64,000 nucleotides of DNA from Pinus tabuliformis (Eukaryota > Streptophyta > Pinopsida > Pinales > Pinaceae): NCBI GenBank assembly GCA_031772625.1, contig CM062816.1, forward strand, positions 829,734,556-829,798,555. The letters are read 5' to 3'. The stretch's first letter is position 1, and every line of letters starts with the position of its first letter. A model generated the notes under the pieces. That model ran no database searches. It was not told where the DNA came from and worked only from the letters and a program-made list of their open reading frames with translations. The position numbers and the translations under genes were made by a program. Below, one piece after another: positions 47,158 to 57,573 of this stretch.

Positions 47158-50100
47158 CTACCTTAGCGCGTAGAGTCCCTGCATTTGTACAAGCTTGCCC
47201 TTGATATCTACCGTAATGGTGAAGTCCTTGTCAATCCATGGATGGATGCATGCTTTGAGAAGTGCCTCTTTCTGTCTTGTGGCATCCACCTGCTCTTTCA
47301 GTGCCCTTGCTTGATGCATCTTTGTGAGCCCTTGAGTGAGGACGATTGTCTGTGCAATTCCCCTTACATTTTCGTACTGCTCCTGAAGCTCGCGCGCCTC
47401 TGTTTTCAGGCGTTGTATGTTGGGGTCTTCCTGCAAGGATGTGAGGACACCAAAGGCTTGGTCCAACATACTGGTACAGTCCTGTACCACCTGTCCAATT
47501 TCTTCCAACCCTATTTGGATAGTGCTAATGTGCTACTCTCTAACTTCTAGGGGAGTGGAAGGTTGCGCTTTTAGCGCAGCTTGGAAATCTAGAGATTTAG
47601 CTCCAACTGCACTCGTGTTGTTTCCTCGCGTGCGTTTCAGACTCCACTTGCCAAACATTGTATCCGCATTTCTATTGGTAGGTCCGCGACAATGGACAAC
47701 TCTGGGACTCGCTGGCATGCTTCATCAACTATCTACACTAACTGCTAGTTTTGTGACACCAGTTCATCATGTTGCAGGCTAATCTATTCGATGTTGATCT
47801 TTTGCTCACTCATCACCTGAATCGTGCAGCCCTCCCTGGCGTGGAGTTCTGCTGTTATTCCATCCTGCAGTTGGTAGTGTGTCTCATGGAAGGGCAGCCA
47901 AATTAAGGCCAAATCCCTTGATCATGCCAATCGTGGCTCTGTCGATCTCATTCTCTGCTGTCAGTGCCCCTTCTTGTAGCACTATGGTGTTGGCCATCCT
48001 TGCATGTGGAATCTGGTCTACTGCTAATGTGCTTGCTACGCCATACGTGGCTATGGTTCCTTCCTGTGGGGGCCGCACCTATAGTTCCTGCAGCTGCGCC
48101 CTTAGGGCCCCCAACACAGTTTGCTGCTCCGACATGGCTTCTTGGAGTGCTTCCTTGGTGACCTCGTGAACCATGTCGCCGATGTCATAGAGGTCACCTT
48201 CCATTAACGTGATCAGGTCAATGGCCAATTTGGAGGCCTTGACCTTTTTCCGTGGACCCGATCTCTCTGTGACGCGTGGCCTTTTGAGTTGGGTGGAAGT
48301 TGTGCCCAGGTCCACGCCTTCTTCTACAAGGTCTGTGTCCTCTGCATCCTATCCTGTAGACAACTCCTAGCCCTCCTCTTCTTACATTGTTGTGGCCCCT
48401 ATTTTCTGCACTGCTGCTGCTACTTTGGCAGCCTTTGCTACTTCGCGGCTACCTTTGCTACCTCGCGGACTGCCCTTACCTTTGCTTCCGCTTTTTCATT
48501 ACACCTCTTCTCAGCCAACTGCATGACACGCATCTTGTCTTCATCTTTTCTTTTCTGTGTTGTTGTCCTATCCAACTCCACCAAATCCAGGGCATGCCAC
48601 TTGGGAGGCCATGATTCTAACACTGTAAAAATTGCATCATCAGTGGCAATGAAGGGGAGCTTGGTCCACTGCTATGCCGGATCCTTTTGCGCCTTGATGT
48701 AAATATTGTGCATGTCCGCCTTGAAGTCTGCAAAGCTCCACAAACTGTTGTGCACTATGGGGGACAGGCGCGGCCTCCTATTAATCCACATTTGGATGCT
48801 CACCTCCATGAGCATCCAGAAGATCTTTGTCTCGTGAATCTGCTTCGCATCCTTGGTAGCCCAGAGCGACACGTACTTTGCAGCCTCTAGTAAGTCATGC
48901 TCAATGCTAAGAAAATGACTGTCCTCTGACAGTTCTCCTGCTACTAGCAAAACGGACAAGAGTAACCATGCATAGTGGAAGGTCTTACCCTACTCCCGGG
49001 CTTCCTTGCAGTTGATGAAGAATTCCTCACAGAGGAACTCGGCCTAGTTGAATTGGACCCCCTCTGTGCATTGTTCAGCCAATGCAACTACCAGCACTGG
49101 TACTTCATCGCCATGACATTTTCTCATTACCTTCCCAACTAGGAGTTGGGTGGCTACGCGCACCCCTTTATCTTTGATTCTATTGATTGCGTAACCCCTC
49201 TTTTTCTTTTCAATCTTATATTTTTTCTTCATGGCTTCTGCTAGAGCCAAATCGCCACTTTTTCTTGCTATTGCCACGGGGTCCTTTCCCTTACAGGGAA
49301 GCCGAGAAATTCTGTGGATGAGATCTGTCGTGATGGGAATAGGCTCCTCCAGCGATAAGTACCCATCGTGCACGAGGAAAAGCAATTGCCTGATGACAAA
49401 AATAGTGATGGGCACATGGTGAAAGTGTGGTATCCACAGCAGATGAAGCAATCTGGCCTTCTCCACACTATGCAGCCATTTTCGCAGCTCTAATGTTGCG
49501 ACTGGCCCCTCCGTGCTCTACTTCATGAGGCTCTCTATATCTAAGTGTGGGAACTTCTCACTATTTGTGAGGTCCCAATCTTGAAACTTCATTGTGGGCA
49601 CGCAGCCCACGTGTGAGCCCTCAAGCACAATTCCATCAGGGAGGAGCAAGGCCTGGAGTACGCTCTTTGTGGCATCCAGATCCTTTGGTATCTTGGTTTT
49701 CCCTTTTCGCAGAGGGACATACATAGGCAATTTCCCTGCAGAGCGCACCGGTTGGATATCCTCTTCCATGTCCTCTTCTTCCTCTATCTCATCGATGAGA
49801 GCCTTAGGTCCTCCTCCTCATCATTTGTCTCAATGGTGACAGCCTTGCCCTTTTCTTCCATTGAGAGCTTATCAAACCTCGCATTCCTCAGGGACATGCG
49901 CACTGGTCCCGCTGCCTGCCTATCTTTCTTGGGACTCGGTGTCCGAGGCGATTTCGGGATTTCCGGCGCAACCCCAATATCTTCGGGAAGATCGTGTACC
50001 GTGGGGTTTTGCACGGTCTCGTCGACGGTTCCTTCTGCAAAGCCCAAACCTCTCTTGGTAGCCGTCATCTTGTTTGAATTGTATGTGGTCTTTCGCAAAG

Positions 50101-50170
50101 TTAGGGGCCTGAATATTGCTTGGCGCTCAACACTCTGTGCTCTCATCAACTGCTCAAATCTCAAGTGAAC
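47158..50170 (-). pseudogene. Extra ORF of the gypsy element, unknown function
   Basis: Long minus-strand coding remains lie before the 3' LTR. From the start: MRFEQLMRAQSVERQ with a basic/acidic low-complexity region (49784-50164); MYVPLRKGKTKIPKDLDATK (49518-49769); LLHLLWIPHFHHVPITIFVI and DLIHRISRLPCKGKDPVAIA (49044-49466); KYVSLWATKDAKQIHETKIF and PRLSPIVHNSLWSFADFKAD (48672-48959); a Lys/Arg/Glu-rich coil (48438-48623); KRPRVTERSGPRKKVKASKL (48079-48315), possibly a nuclear-localisation-like basic patch; and a coiled coil (47158-47508). It seems to be one protein of nearly 1000 residues, broken by a few stops and shifts. Such extra ORFs are known from large plant gypsy elements; their role is not established. 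Confidence 0.55.
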
Positions 50171-50548
50171 AAGTGTTGTCTTGTGGCTAGCCCCCAGAGT
50201 TTTATATCACCTCTCGAATTAAAATTCGACCGTTCCCCCCAATTTTGGGCCATCAATTCTTTCTTGGTGGCAGATTGTCTAAAATATTGCCCTTGATTCG
50301 CATCTTAAATGCCCATCGCCTACTCCATTTGGCCTTAAATCAGACAACTTGTCATGAACAGTGACACCAATGGTCGCTTCCCAGCCTATCCTCGCGGCAA
50401 TGAAACCCCCCGTGCACAGGCGCGAACCTTGTGACATGCTAATTCTGCGCACACCTCCCTTATCGCACAGCTCCCAAACAAACTCGTTTATAGTCTTGCA
50501 CTCTCTTTCAACTGCCTAGAGCACTGAGACTGCGCTTCCTATGGCTAG

Positions 50549-51913
50549 TTAGGTGGTCGCACCACCTGTGCGAGGCTTCAATTCACCTTCCTGTATAGTC
50601 CACGGAAAATCCCCAATTTCCCTCGCGATAGCGGGGGCTGCGCATTCTGTCGTATGTAGTGCGCTCCCCTGGTTACTACGTTTGGTGAGATGCGATCGTA
50701 ACCATGGCACCAGAGTCATAAATTCTCGATGACACTCTTCTAATTCAGTGGTATGATCATCCGCACCTTGCCTTGTCATCCTTGGTTTATCAACAAGACA
50801 AGCTTTCTTGATCTCGTTTTCCAGCCTCTTGATCTCAACGTCCATCAAAATTCATTTCTTCCTCAATCATACCTAGTCTTTTTTGAGTTCGCGAAGTCTA
50901 AGGTTCCCTCGTCGAATGGCTTCCTGAATCCTTATGTATTCGACCTCGCGTAGCTGTGTGATTTCTTCGTCCTGGTCTTCACGCACTATCACAACTGCGG
51001 GAGCTCTTATGGGTGGATTCCTCTTTGCATTCTCTTCAAAACTTACGGTCTCTACTCTGTTCCACACCTTTGGGATCGTTTCTGCGGTCAGGGTTTTGCA
51101 CATGGTCCTATAGGCCCATCGAACCGCTGGTATGCGCAGGTCCTAATCAATGTGTCTCACCTGGTGAACCCTGTTCAGTACTTCACACACCCTATTGAAT
51201 GCTTGTCTGTGGGTAATTGGTAGCACGCATCGCCTTTCCTACTGCTGCGGTTTGTTCCGATTCTCTATTTTGGGAGTGGTGTTCGCTTGTGCGAGTTGTA
51301 CAACATATGTCCGTACCCATCGGGAAAGGTGGGCGCGCAAGCTGTCCCGCCCCTGCTGACTGGCTCTTGTTTTGAGCTGGGGTTTTCCAAAGTGTAGGTG
51401 CATCATCCTTCTGCATCCACACTAGTCCTTAAAACTTCCTTGATGTGTGCCCCACCATCATGCGAGCGTTGCGCGCAGTGCCCACTTCAGCGCATCGAAC
51501 CGTTGTTGTTCTGGTACTGTGCTTTCAAATTTGTTTAGGAATTCATCCATCGCTGTCAACCCATCATATGTAGGTAGATCCTTTGCCTCTGTTGTCACAC
51601 AACACAGTGATCTAACCATCATGTTGCAAATAAGCGTTGTTACTTCGTGCAGCCGATTCTGCCATCGCTCTATCTCTTCGTCTGAATTCGAAGTGCAGGA
51701 GCTTTTGCGCTCCCATGAAATCCTTCCATCTGTAGTTGGGTTCGCCAAATCCTCTTCTCGTGCAGTTATCTTGTAAATACAATCGAGATCGTCATCACTG
51801 TCATCGTCGCGCACCAGTTCAGTGTATCGTGCTCCTTCGGCTAGATCTAGTGATACTACTATGCATAGTGACTTTTTCTCAAAGATCATTTTGCACTTCT
51901 TCATATTTATGAC
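50549..51913 (-). pseudogene. Second Gag-like region of the gypsy element
   Basis: The best piece is 51458-51904: FEKKSLCIVVSLDLAEGARY, an acidic stretch RDDDSDDDLDCIYKITARE, then DLPTYDGLTAMDEFLNKFES and PEQQRFDALKWALRATLA, running into RWWGTHQ. The YDG...F...FE...W..R..A..WW pattern resembles the N-terminal part of retrotransposon Gag domains. Its first residues continue the protease C-terminal linker found upstream of the Penelope insertion, so the two parts were contiguous before that insertion. Further pieces at 50873-51103 and 50549-50848 are charged and helical. No pol domain is seen. Confidence 0.5.
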
Positions 51914-51971
51914 TCAATTCATATCGTAGTTTCATGATCCGGATTATCCACAGTTTCTAGTTCATTTTGCC

Positions 51972-52006
51972 AACGTTTCAAACCCCAAAGGGGGTCCATC
52001 ATCAAG
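51972..52006 (-). ncRNA. Hammerhead-ribozyme-like core, Penelope 3' end
   Basis: The minus strand reads CTTGATGATGGACCCC, CTTT, GGGGTTTGAAACG. This fits the hammerhead order CUGAUGA - stem II - GAAA, with a perfect ACCCC/GGGGT stem II and a short loop. The first box has one extra T (CTTGATGA for CTGATGA). Hammerhead motifs are known from the terminal repeats of Penelope-like elements. I could not assign stem I or the cleavage site with confidence, so activity is uncertain. Confidence 0.5.
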
Positions 52007-52109
52007 ACAAATCAAAAAGAATATGAATAAAAAATTATTGATAGAAAAGAGCCTGCGACCTGGATATAAATAAACCAAGAACCCTTATTTTATAAAGGTC
52101 GACACATGA

Positions 52110-53044
52110 TTCCTAACATTTATTGATAATTATTTTATTTTTATTTATTATTATCCTTCATAATAATTACATAAATTTTAATTTCTATCTATAAAAGTTT
52201 TATAAAACTTTATTTATTTATTTTAATTATTCCTTATTGGTCTTAATTGATTAATTCTTTTTTATTTAATTAATTTAAATTAAATTATTTTAGCCTTCCT
52301 TTAATTAATCAATTATTGATTAATCAATTAATTAATTGATTAATTAATTAATTAACTAATTAGTTAACTCATCAAATTAATTTATTTATTAATTTTTATT
52401 CGATTAATAAATTGGTTAGTTAATAAATTTTGTTTTTAATTAATAAAATAAATTTGTTTTTAATCAATTAATAAGTCTCTATTAAATTTCATTAGAATCC
52501 AATTAAAATTGTTAAAGAAATTAATTAATAATACTAAAGCTCTAATTCTTATTTCATTTAAAAAAAATTATTTTATTTAAAAAATTTTATTCGAATTGAA
52601 TTTTTATTTGATTAAAATTATTATTTCATTTAAAAATTTTAATACCAATTGAATTTTTATCTGATTAAAATTATTATTTCATTTAAAAAAAAATTATTTC
52701 AATTGAATTTTTATTTGATTAAAATTATTATTTCATTTAAAAATTTTTATTTTTATTTTTAAATTCATTAAAATTTATTTGATTAAAATTTTTTATTTTC
52801 ATTTTTCTCTCTATAATTAATAGATTAAATCAAATTAATTTATTAATTTAATTAAAATTAATAAATTTTGGATTATAATTAATCATTTGATTGTTATTTG
52901 AAAGGATATGATTAACTTCAAATTTTATTTATTTTATTTAAGAATTAAATCATTAATTTAATTTAATTTAATTAATATAATTAATTAATTAAATTAAATT
53001 AAATTAAATTAAATTAATTAGATTTAATTGTTTTAATTAATTAA
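52110..53044. repeat. AT-rich block between Penelope ORF and 3' end
   Basis: About 0.9 kb is almost only A and T, made of TTAA/ATTAA/TTTAATT motifs with few C or G. A 53-54 bp tandem repeat of TTGAATTTTTATTTGATTAA plus its continuation lies at 52596-52757 (units starting 52596, 52649 and 52703). No ORF. It may be expanded 3' non-coding sequence of the element or a later satellite expansion. Confidence 0.65.
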
Positions 53045-53290
53045 TTAAACTTACGGAATGAAAGATCCCTTATTTTCGATCTTATGCTTCCAAGGGTCCG
53101 GGGGGGTTTATTTGCTTGATCAGAGGAAGCCAATTTCCACTGATTTCACTCCCATTGTCCCTGTTGAGGTTCTGAGGAAATTTCATAATTTCAATGGCCT
53201 CTCTGATTTTCCTTTTATGATAGTTGTCCTCTCTTGCAATTACCTTGGCGTCTTCCAAACACACATGATGTTTGGTCTTGGACGAGTGCT
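53045..53290 (-). pseudogene. C-terminal end of the Penelope protein, out of frame
   Basis: After the stop at 53291 the family-like C-terminus continues in a shifted frame (HHVCLEDAKVIAREDNYHKR, IREAIEIMKFPQNLNRDNGS, NWLPLIKQINPP). The shift fits the loss of one base at the TTG-TAG position. A second shift lies in a run of seven C residues (minus strand) near 53098-53104, after which the frame closes early. These are the distal helices of the GIY-YIG region. With both shifts the endonuclease C-terminus is lost in this copy. Confidence 0.65.
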
Positions 53291-54793
53291 CTACAAGGGC
53301 CGATGTGCGGATCTTTCATTCTTTATGTCAGCAGCATGCTCTTTAAGTCTTATTTTCAGAGACCGACCTGTTTCCCCAATATAACTCTTGCCACATGAGC
53401 AATCGATCTTGTACACTCCCTTGAGTTGCTGTCGATAAATGTTATCCTTAACTGACCTCATCATTTGCCTTATCGTTCCACATGTTGTAAATTGAGTGTC
53501 TATGTTATTCTTCTTTAAAATTTTTGCAATCTTATCTGTAATTCCTTGGATGAATGGAAGGTAAACTTTCCCTTGATATTCTTTCTTGTCTCCAGGGGGA
53601 TGCTCAGAGAGGGCCCTATCCTGAGCCCTTCTTATAGCTTTCTTGATACTCCACTCCTTGTATCCAATGTTTTTGAAGACAGAGGTTAAGTGTTCAATCT
53701 CATCCTTTATGTGATCAGGGTCAGAAATCCTGAAAGCCCTCACAACTAGGGTGTTTAAGACGCCGGATTTTTGGGAGGGATGATGGTAAGAGTTAGCATG
53801 AAGATAGCTATCAGTATGAGTTTTCTTCCTGTAGACCTGGTGTCCCAAAGTACCATCCTCTTTTCTACTGATCAGAACGTCCAGAAAGGGGATCTTACCA
53901 TTCTCCTCAAGCTCCATCGTAAATTTGATTTCGGAAGATATAGAGTTAAGGTGATTGAAGAACTTCTCAAGCTCTGCCTTACCATGAGTCCAATTCAGGT
54001 TGGTGTCATCAACAAATCTTTTCCACCATGCTGGCTTCAGGTGGAATGAGCCAAGGGCTTTTCTTTCAAAGTACTCCATGTATAGGTTGGCCACAATAGG
54101 TGAGAGCGGGGAACCCATGGCGACTCCAGAAATTTGTTCATAATAGTGATCTTGGAAACTGAAAAGAGTGGACCGCAAACAGATTTCTGCAAGCTTCGTT
54201 GTTTCAGGATCGGTGGCCATCTTTATAACATTAACAGCTTCATCAAGAGGAATCTTTGTAAACAAAGATACGACATCAAAGCTTACAAGAATATCATCCT
54301 TATGCACCCTTTTATTCTTAATAAGCTTTACAAAATCACTTGAGTCTTTTATAAAAGAGTCAGTGTTACCAACCAAAGGTTTTAGGATCTTAGCTACATA
54401 CTTAGCTAATTCATAGGTAGGGGAACCAATGGTGTTAACAATTGGTCTAAGGGGGACCCCTTCCTTATGGATCTTTGGTAATCCATAGATTCTAGGAATA
54501 ACCTCACATGAGGGAATCAGCTTCTTTTTTATTTTATCCTCCAGGTTGGTTTCCATGATGGCTTTCTTGACCTGCTTTATCACCTTGGGAATAGGGTTGG
54601 AGTTGACTCTTCTATAACTTCCACAACCCAAATGCTCATTCATTTTTTGTATGTAATCTTCTTTATTCAACACAACGGTGGCGCCACCTTTATCAGCTTT
54701 AAGAACAACTATCTTATCATTATTTCGGAGAGATCTAAGAGCCTCTCGCCCCTCTTTACTCAAGTTACTCTTTGGGCGTTTAGACTTCAACAA
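53291..54793 (-). CDS. Penelope-like reverse transcriptase with GIY-YIG endonuclease (frameshifted copy)
   Basis: The frame has 500 codons from its first Met. RT motifs in order: VLKADKGGATVVLN (about residue 30), YGLPKIHKEGVPLRPIVN (103-120), VSFDVVSLFTKIPL (170-183; catalytic Asp about 173), SGVAMGSPLSPIVANLYMEY (222-241), WKRFVDDTN (257-265; catalytic Asp pair), EIKFTMELEENGKIPFLDVL (288-307). Then comes the Penelope linker YRKKTHTDSYLHANSYHH (321-338), a Cys-containing spacer and GIY-YIG endonuclease: KGVYKIDCSCGKSYIGETGR (458-477) with IRLKEH after it. Such proteins nick DNA and prime reverse transcription at the target. All catalytic residues I can see are present. The frame ends by a shift just after the GIY-YIG core, and the N-terminus is probably incomplete. 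Confidence 0.88.
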   Translation of the reverse strand: MLKSKRPKSNLSKEGREALRSLRNNDKIVVLKADKGGATVVLNKEDYIQKMNEHLGCGSYRRVNSNPIPKVIKQVKKAIMETNLEDKIKKKLIPSCEVIPRIYGLPKIHKEGVPLRPIVNTIGSPTYELAKYVAKILKPLVGNTDSFIKDSSDFVKLIKNKRVHKDDILVSFDVVSLFTKIPLDEAVNVIKMATDPETTKLAEICLRSTLFSFQDHYYEQISGVAMGSPLSPIVANLYMEYFERKALGSFHLKPAWWKRFVDDTNLNWTHGKAELEKFFNHLNSISSEIKFTMELEENGKIPFLDVLISRKEDGTLGHQVYRKKTHTDSYLHANSYHHPSQKSGVLNTLVVRAFRISDPDHIKDEIEHLTSVFKNIGYKEWSIKKAIRRAQDRALSEHPPGDKKEYQGKVYLPFIQGITDKIAKILKKNNIDTQFTTCGTIRQMMRSVKDNIYRQQLKGVYKIDCSCGKSYIGETGRSLKIRLKEHAADIKNERSAHRPL

Positions 54794-54834
54794 AGCTAGG
54801 GAACATTCTTGTCTTAATATTTCCCTGTCGTTTG

Positions 54835-54934
54835 AGGAAAGACCTTGAGTCCCATTCTCAATGCTGCAAAAGGAAAGACCTTGAGTCCCATTCTCAATGA
54901 TGCAAAGGAAAGACCTTGAGTCCCATTCTCAATG
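54835..54934. repeat. 35-36 bp tandem repeat at the gypsy/Penelope junction
   Basis: Three units start at 54835, 54871 and 54906, each beginning AGGAAAGACCTTGAGTCCCA and continuing TTCTCAATG. In minus-strand reading the array follows the retropepsin segment and keeps one frame (GTQGLSF, then MGLKVFPF-type peptides). It lies exactly between the gypsy protease and the Penelope reading frame. Confidence 0.85.
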
Positions 54935-55349
54935 GCCCAATCTATTCCTATTATCGTGGGATAGGGATTACTGTCATCGAAAATCTCTATCACTTCAAAA
55001 TCTGTCTGCGCACTCGCACCTTTAATATCTATTGTTACACCTTGCAATCTTCCCATCGGCAAGATCTTTTGTTGGTTCACCATTCGTAACTGAATAGGAG
55101 ACCTATGTAATGCAGGTCTGCCCATGCATTCCCATGTTTTTTTTGGCAGTACATTCGTGTCGATCCAAGATCCAGGATTACCTGATCCATTTCATACTCG
55201 CTGATTTGCGCATTCAACCTCATTTCCCTTCCTGTGCGCAATGCATGCTTCCCAAGTTTCCGGACCATACGCGACTCTCCTAACCCCGCGCACCTAGTGA
55301 TAAGTTCCTGTAGTCCTTTCACTACCTTACTATCGCGTAGCAGTTTCAT
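54935..55349 (-). pseudogene. Gypsy retropepsin (broken)
   Basis: The minus strand reads ISEYEMDQVILDLGS in one frame (55077-55349), then MGRPALHRSPIQLRMVNQQK, ILPMGRLQGVTIDIKGASAQ and TDFEVIEIFDDSNPYPTIIG, IDWAIEN in another (to 54814). The DLGS matches the Asp-[ST]-Gly active-site position with Leu replacing the usual residue, and the rest is the typical C-terminal half of plant gypsy retropepsins. A frameshift near 55120 joins the two pieces. It would process the polyprotein. Confidence 0.7.
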
Positions 55350-55869
55350 TTATGTCTCCAGAAAGGTAGTGAGCATTGAAGGATCCATCCCTGGTTCTAA
55401 TTGATTCTTACTACCTGAAGTGGAGACCTCCGTGAAGCTCTTCTTAGCTTCCATGAATGTCTCCTTCGCACGTTCTAAATCAAATTCATGTTCCTTTGTA
55501 TGAGCCTTGCGAACCCACGCACTTTCTTCTGACTACTTCCCTTTATCATCGCTAGTGGTCATACCACTCCCGAGCATCATGTTTACATTAGGGTCTTCTT
55601 CACGCGGCTCAGACCTCATCATCTGTAAATTCTGAGTCGAAAGGGGCTGAAGTACCCCTTTTTTCGCGCAGTCTCACTATCAATGTAGGGTAGTCTTCTG
55701 CCTCATGATCAAACTAAGTACAATACAAACATGATGTCCTTGTTGGGTTTGTACAATCGCGGGCATAGTGCCCTGGCCCTCCACAATTGTAACAAATTAG
55801 TTGTCTGCTACCCCTTCTTGGTCCCATTCCACCTCGACCTCGACCGTGCCCCTAAAATCCAGCGCATGC

Positions 55870-57010
55870 CATTCCTGAATTTGGGTCAAGGGCTCACATT
55901 TCTACCTACACCTTGTAGGCAAGAGTCCGATCCATCATTAGTTCGTAGCTTCTGCAAGTGCGCTCATCATGGCCTATTGACTTGCAGAAATTACAAAACA
56001 ATTGCTGGGACGTTTGCGTATACTTCTGCAATAGATGACAATTATCCATAGTGTGCTTTCCTCCTATCGGATAGATCATGCACCATAATGCAGGCATCGT
56101 TCTTGATCTTTCATGTGCCTCAGGTCTTAATAGAATCGACCCTCCTCCTACCACGTAATTCGCGAATATTGAACAGTGGTCCTTGTCATGCCCCTAGCCT
56201 TTGCATTTTATGTACCATATCTCCTTGTGCACCTCTAGCCGAGGTGTCCTGTCTTGTTTCAAGCTCTACATCTCCAGACATAGGTTTTGCATTTGCACGT
56301 GGATTTGTTGGACTCCCAGACCAGGGTCTTGTATAGGGGTCTCATGCAATCTCATTGCCATCTCCAAAGCTTCGGCCTGGGTGGAAATTTTTTGTTGTGA
56401 TAGCGTCGTCCTTAAGTGGGTTGTTAGTGACGCTACAAACCATGCGCGGTGTTGTCCATCCATTAACGTCATGTTGGCTTCACAAATCATTCCCTTTAGT
56501 CTTTGGTCCAGATTCCGGGGGTCTCGCCTAGGAGCATCGCGATCTCCTTAAACCCGATGATTGATTGTGTTTCTAACTTTGGCCTGTTAAATTCCCTATT
56601 CAGCGCGGTCTGGATTTCTGTGATTCCTGTGTTTGAATGGTCATTAGAATGCGTGATCTTGCAATGTGCTCACCAAAATAGCCTTCTTGATATTGTTGTC
56701 CACGACGCCTTATGCTTCCCATACCGCCCTTACCATGAACCAGAATTGGTCAGGATTTCATTCCCTACTCCTCTGAATACTGGTAGTTTGATCGCACTCA
56801 CCATACTGAACTGTGGTGGTGGAAGAGGTGGGGTGGGTGGAGATGGAAGTGAGGAGGGTGAGACAAGTGGTGATGTAAGTGGAGGTGGTAAGCGCGAAAT
56901 TTGTTGCCTTATTAGACTGATCACGCTTCTTAGAGAAACTTTTGCGGGCTCTTCCTCGCTTTCCTGTGAGGGAGAAATTAAGGGACGGGATTCCAATTCT
57001 TCACTACTTC
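55870..57010 (-). pseudogene. Gypsy gag with CCHC knuckle (broken)
   Basis: The order on the minus strand is: SRPLISPSQESEEEP, a Pro/Ser-rich linker and SAIKLPVFRGVGNE, the usual capsid start (56730-56996); then ICEANMTLMDGQHRAWFVAS, LTTHLRTTLSQQKISTQAEA and LEMAMRLHETPIQDPGLGVQ (56266-56490); then YPIGGKHTMDNCHLLQKY and a complete zinc knuckle CNFCKSIGHDERTC (55906-56154). The domain order matches retrotransposon Gag followed by a CX2CX4HX4C nucleocapsid motif. Several stops and shifts break the frame. Confidence 0.75.
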
Positions 57011-57119
57011 CGCTTCTGTAGATCTTCCCACTTCACGTAGTCCCAAACATTAATTTATTCGCATAACCCACTTTTCACACAATAGAATCTTAATCCAAGT
57101 GTTAAAAGATTTAATATAA

Positions 57120-57545
57120 TTACCTCGCGGTCCCTTGAGGAAACTTCGCTCCGCCTCACTGTATTTGACAATCGTATCTACTGCGAACTTGGTGATAAAT
57201 CCTCCTATAATTTAGTCGAGCTAATGGTCCATAGCTCGCGCGATCTTATCTCCTGACGCTCCTATACTCCGCACTAATTCCGAAGTCCACACAATTGGTT
57301 TGTCGAGCCTACACCTTCCCTAACTGTCTGCTAGCTTCTTGATCCACTCATATAACTCAGAAGGAAAGTATGCAAAGAAAATTTCATGGATTTCCATATA
57401 TAAGTAGCGCTCCAACCACTGTTCCTTAAATACTCGCGGATTTTTGTTTTCCTATGCCGCAAACTCGTGAATCTTCTTGTCCAACCACCCTTCAATTTCT
57501 TTCTTTGTTGGATTCCAGTGGCACAACATCAGACATCGTTTATGC
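57120..57545 (-). pseudogene. N-terminal ORF of the gypsy element, before gag
   Basis: Read on the minus strand from the primer-binding-site region, protein-like sequence appears without a preserved Met: CHWNPTKKEIEGWLDKKIHE, VFKEQWLERYLYMEIHEIFF, AYFPSELYEWIKKLADS, KPIVWTSELVRSIGASGDKI and FAVDTIVKYSEAERSFLKGP. A few stops interrupt it. The composition is that of a folded helical protein, probably the start of the polyprotein. I do not recognise the domain. Confidence 0.45.
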
Positions 57546-57556
57546 AAATCCCGATC

Positions 57557-57571
57557 CCAGCAATAGAACCA
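57557..57571 (-). other. Gypsy primer-binding-site-like stretch
   Basis: Two bases inside the 5' LTR the minus strand reads TGGTTCTATTGCTGGGATCG. This resembles the TGGCGCCGTTGCCGGGGATC stretch found after the 5' LTR of Tat/Athila/Ogre-type plant gypsy elements, with transitions at several sites. It supports the minus-strand orientation and hints at that lineage. Confidence 0.45.
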
Positions 57572-57573
57572 TT

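Larger units (their letters stand above)
51914..54834 (-). mobile_element. Penelope-like element, 5'-truncated, nested in the gypsy element
   Basis: The minus strand carries a Penelope-type reverse transcriptase joined to a GIY-YIG endonuclease, then about 0.9 kb of AT-rich sequence, then a hammerhead-like motif near the 3' end. Gypsy coding sequence stops near 54935 (retropepsin) and resumes at about 51913. The open frame continues upstream of the first Met to about 54834, where it meets a tandem repeat, so the 5' part is missing. Penelope-like elements with a GIY-YIG domain have been reported in conifers. No clear target-site duplication was found; ATTGAG occurs near both ends. Confidence 0.82.

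Noticed and set aside
47185..47782. Two 121-codon plus-strand ORFs
   Set aside because: They lie opposite the coiled-coil end of the gypsy extra ORF, whose minus-strand reading is far more protein-like.
53058..53384. 108-codon plus-strand ORF
   Set aside because: It is the antisense shadow of the Penelope C-terminal coding region.
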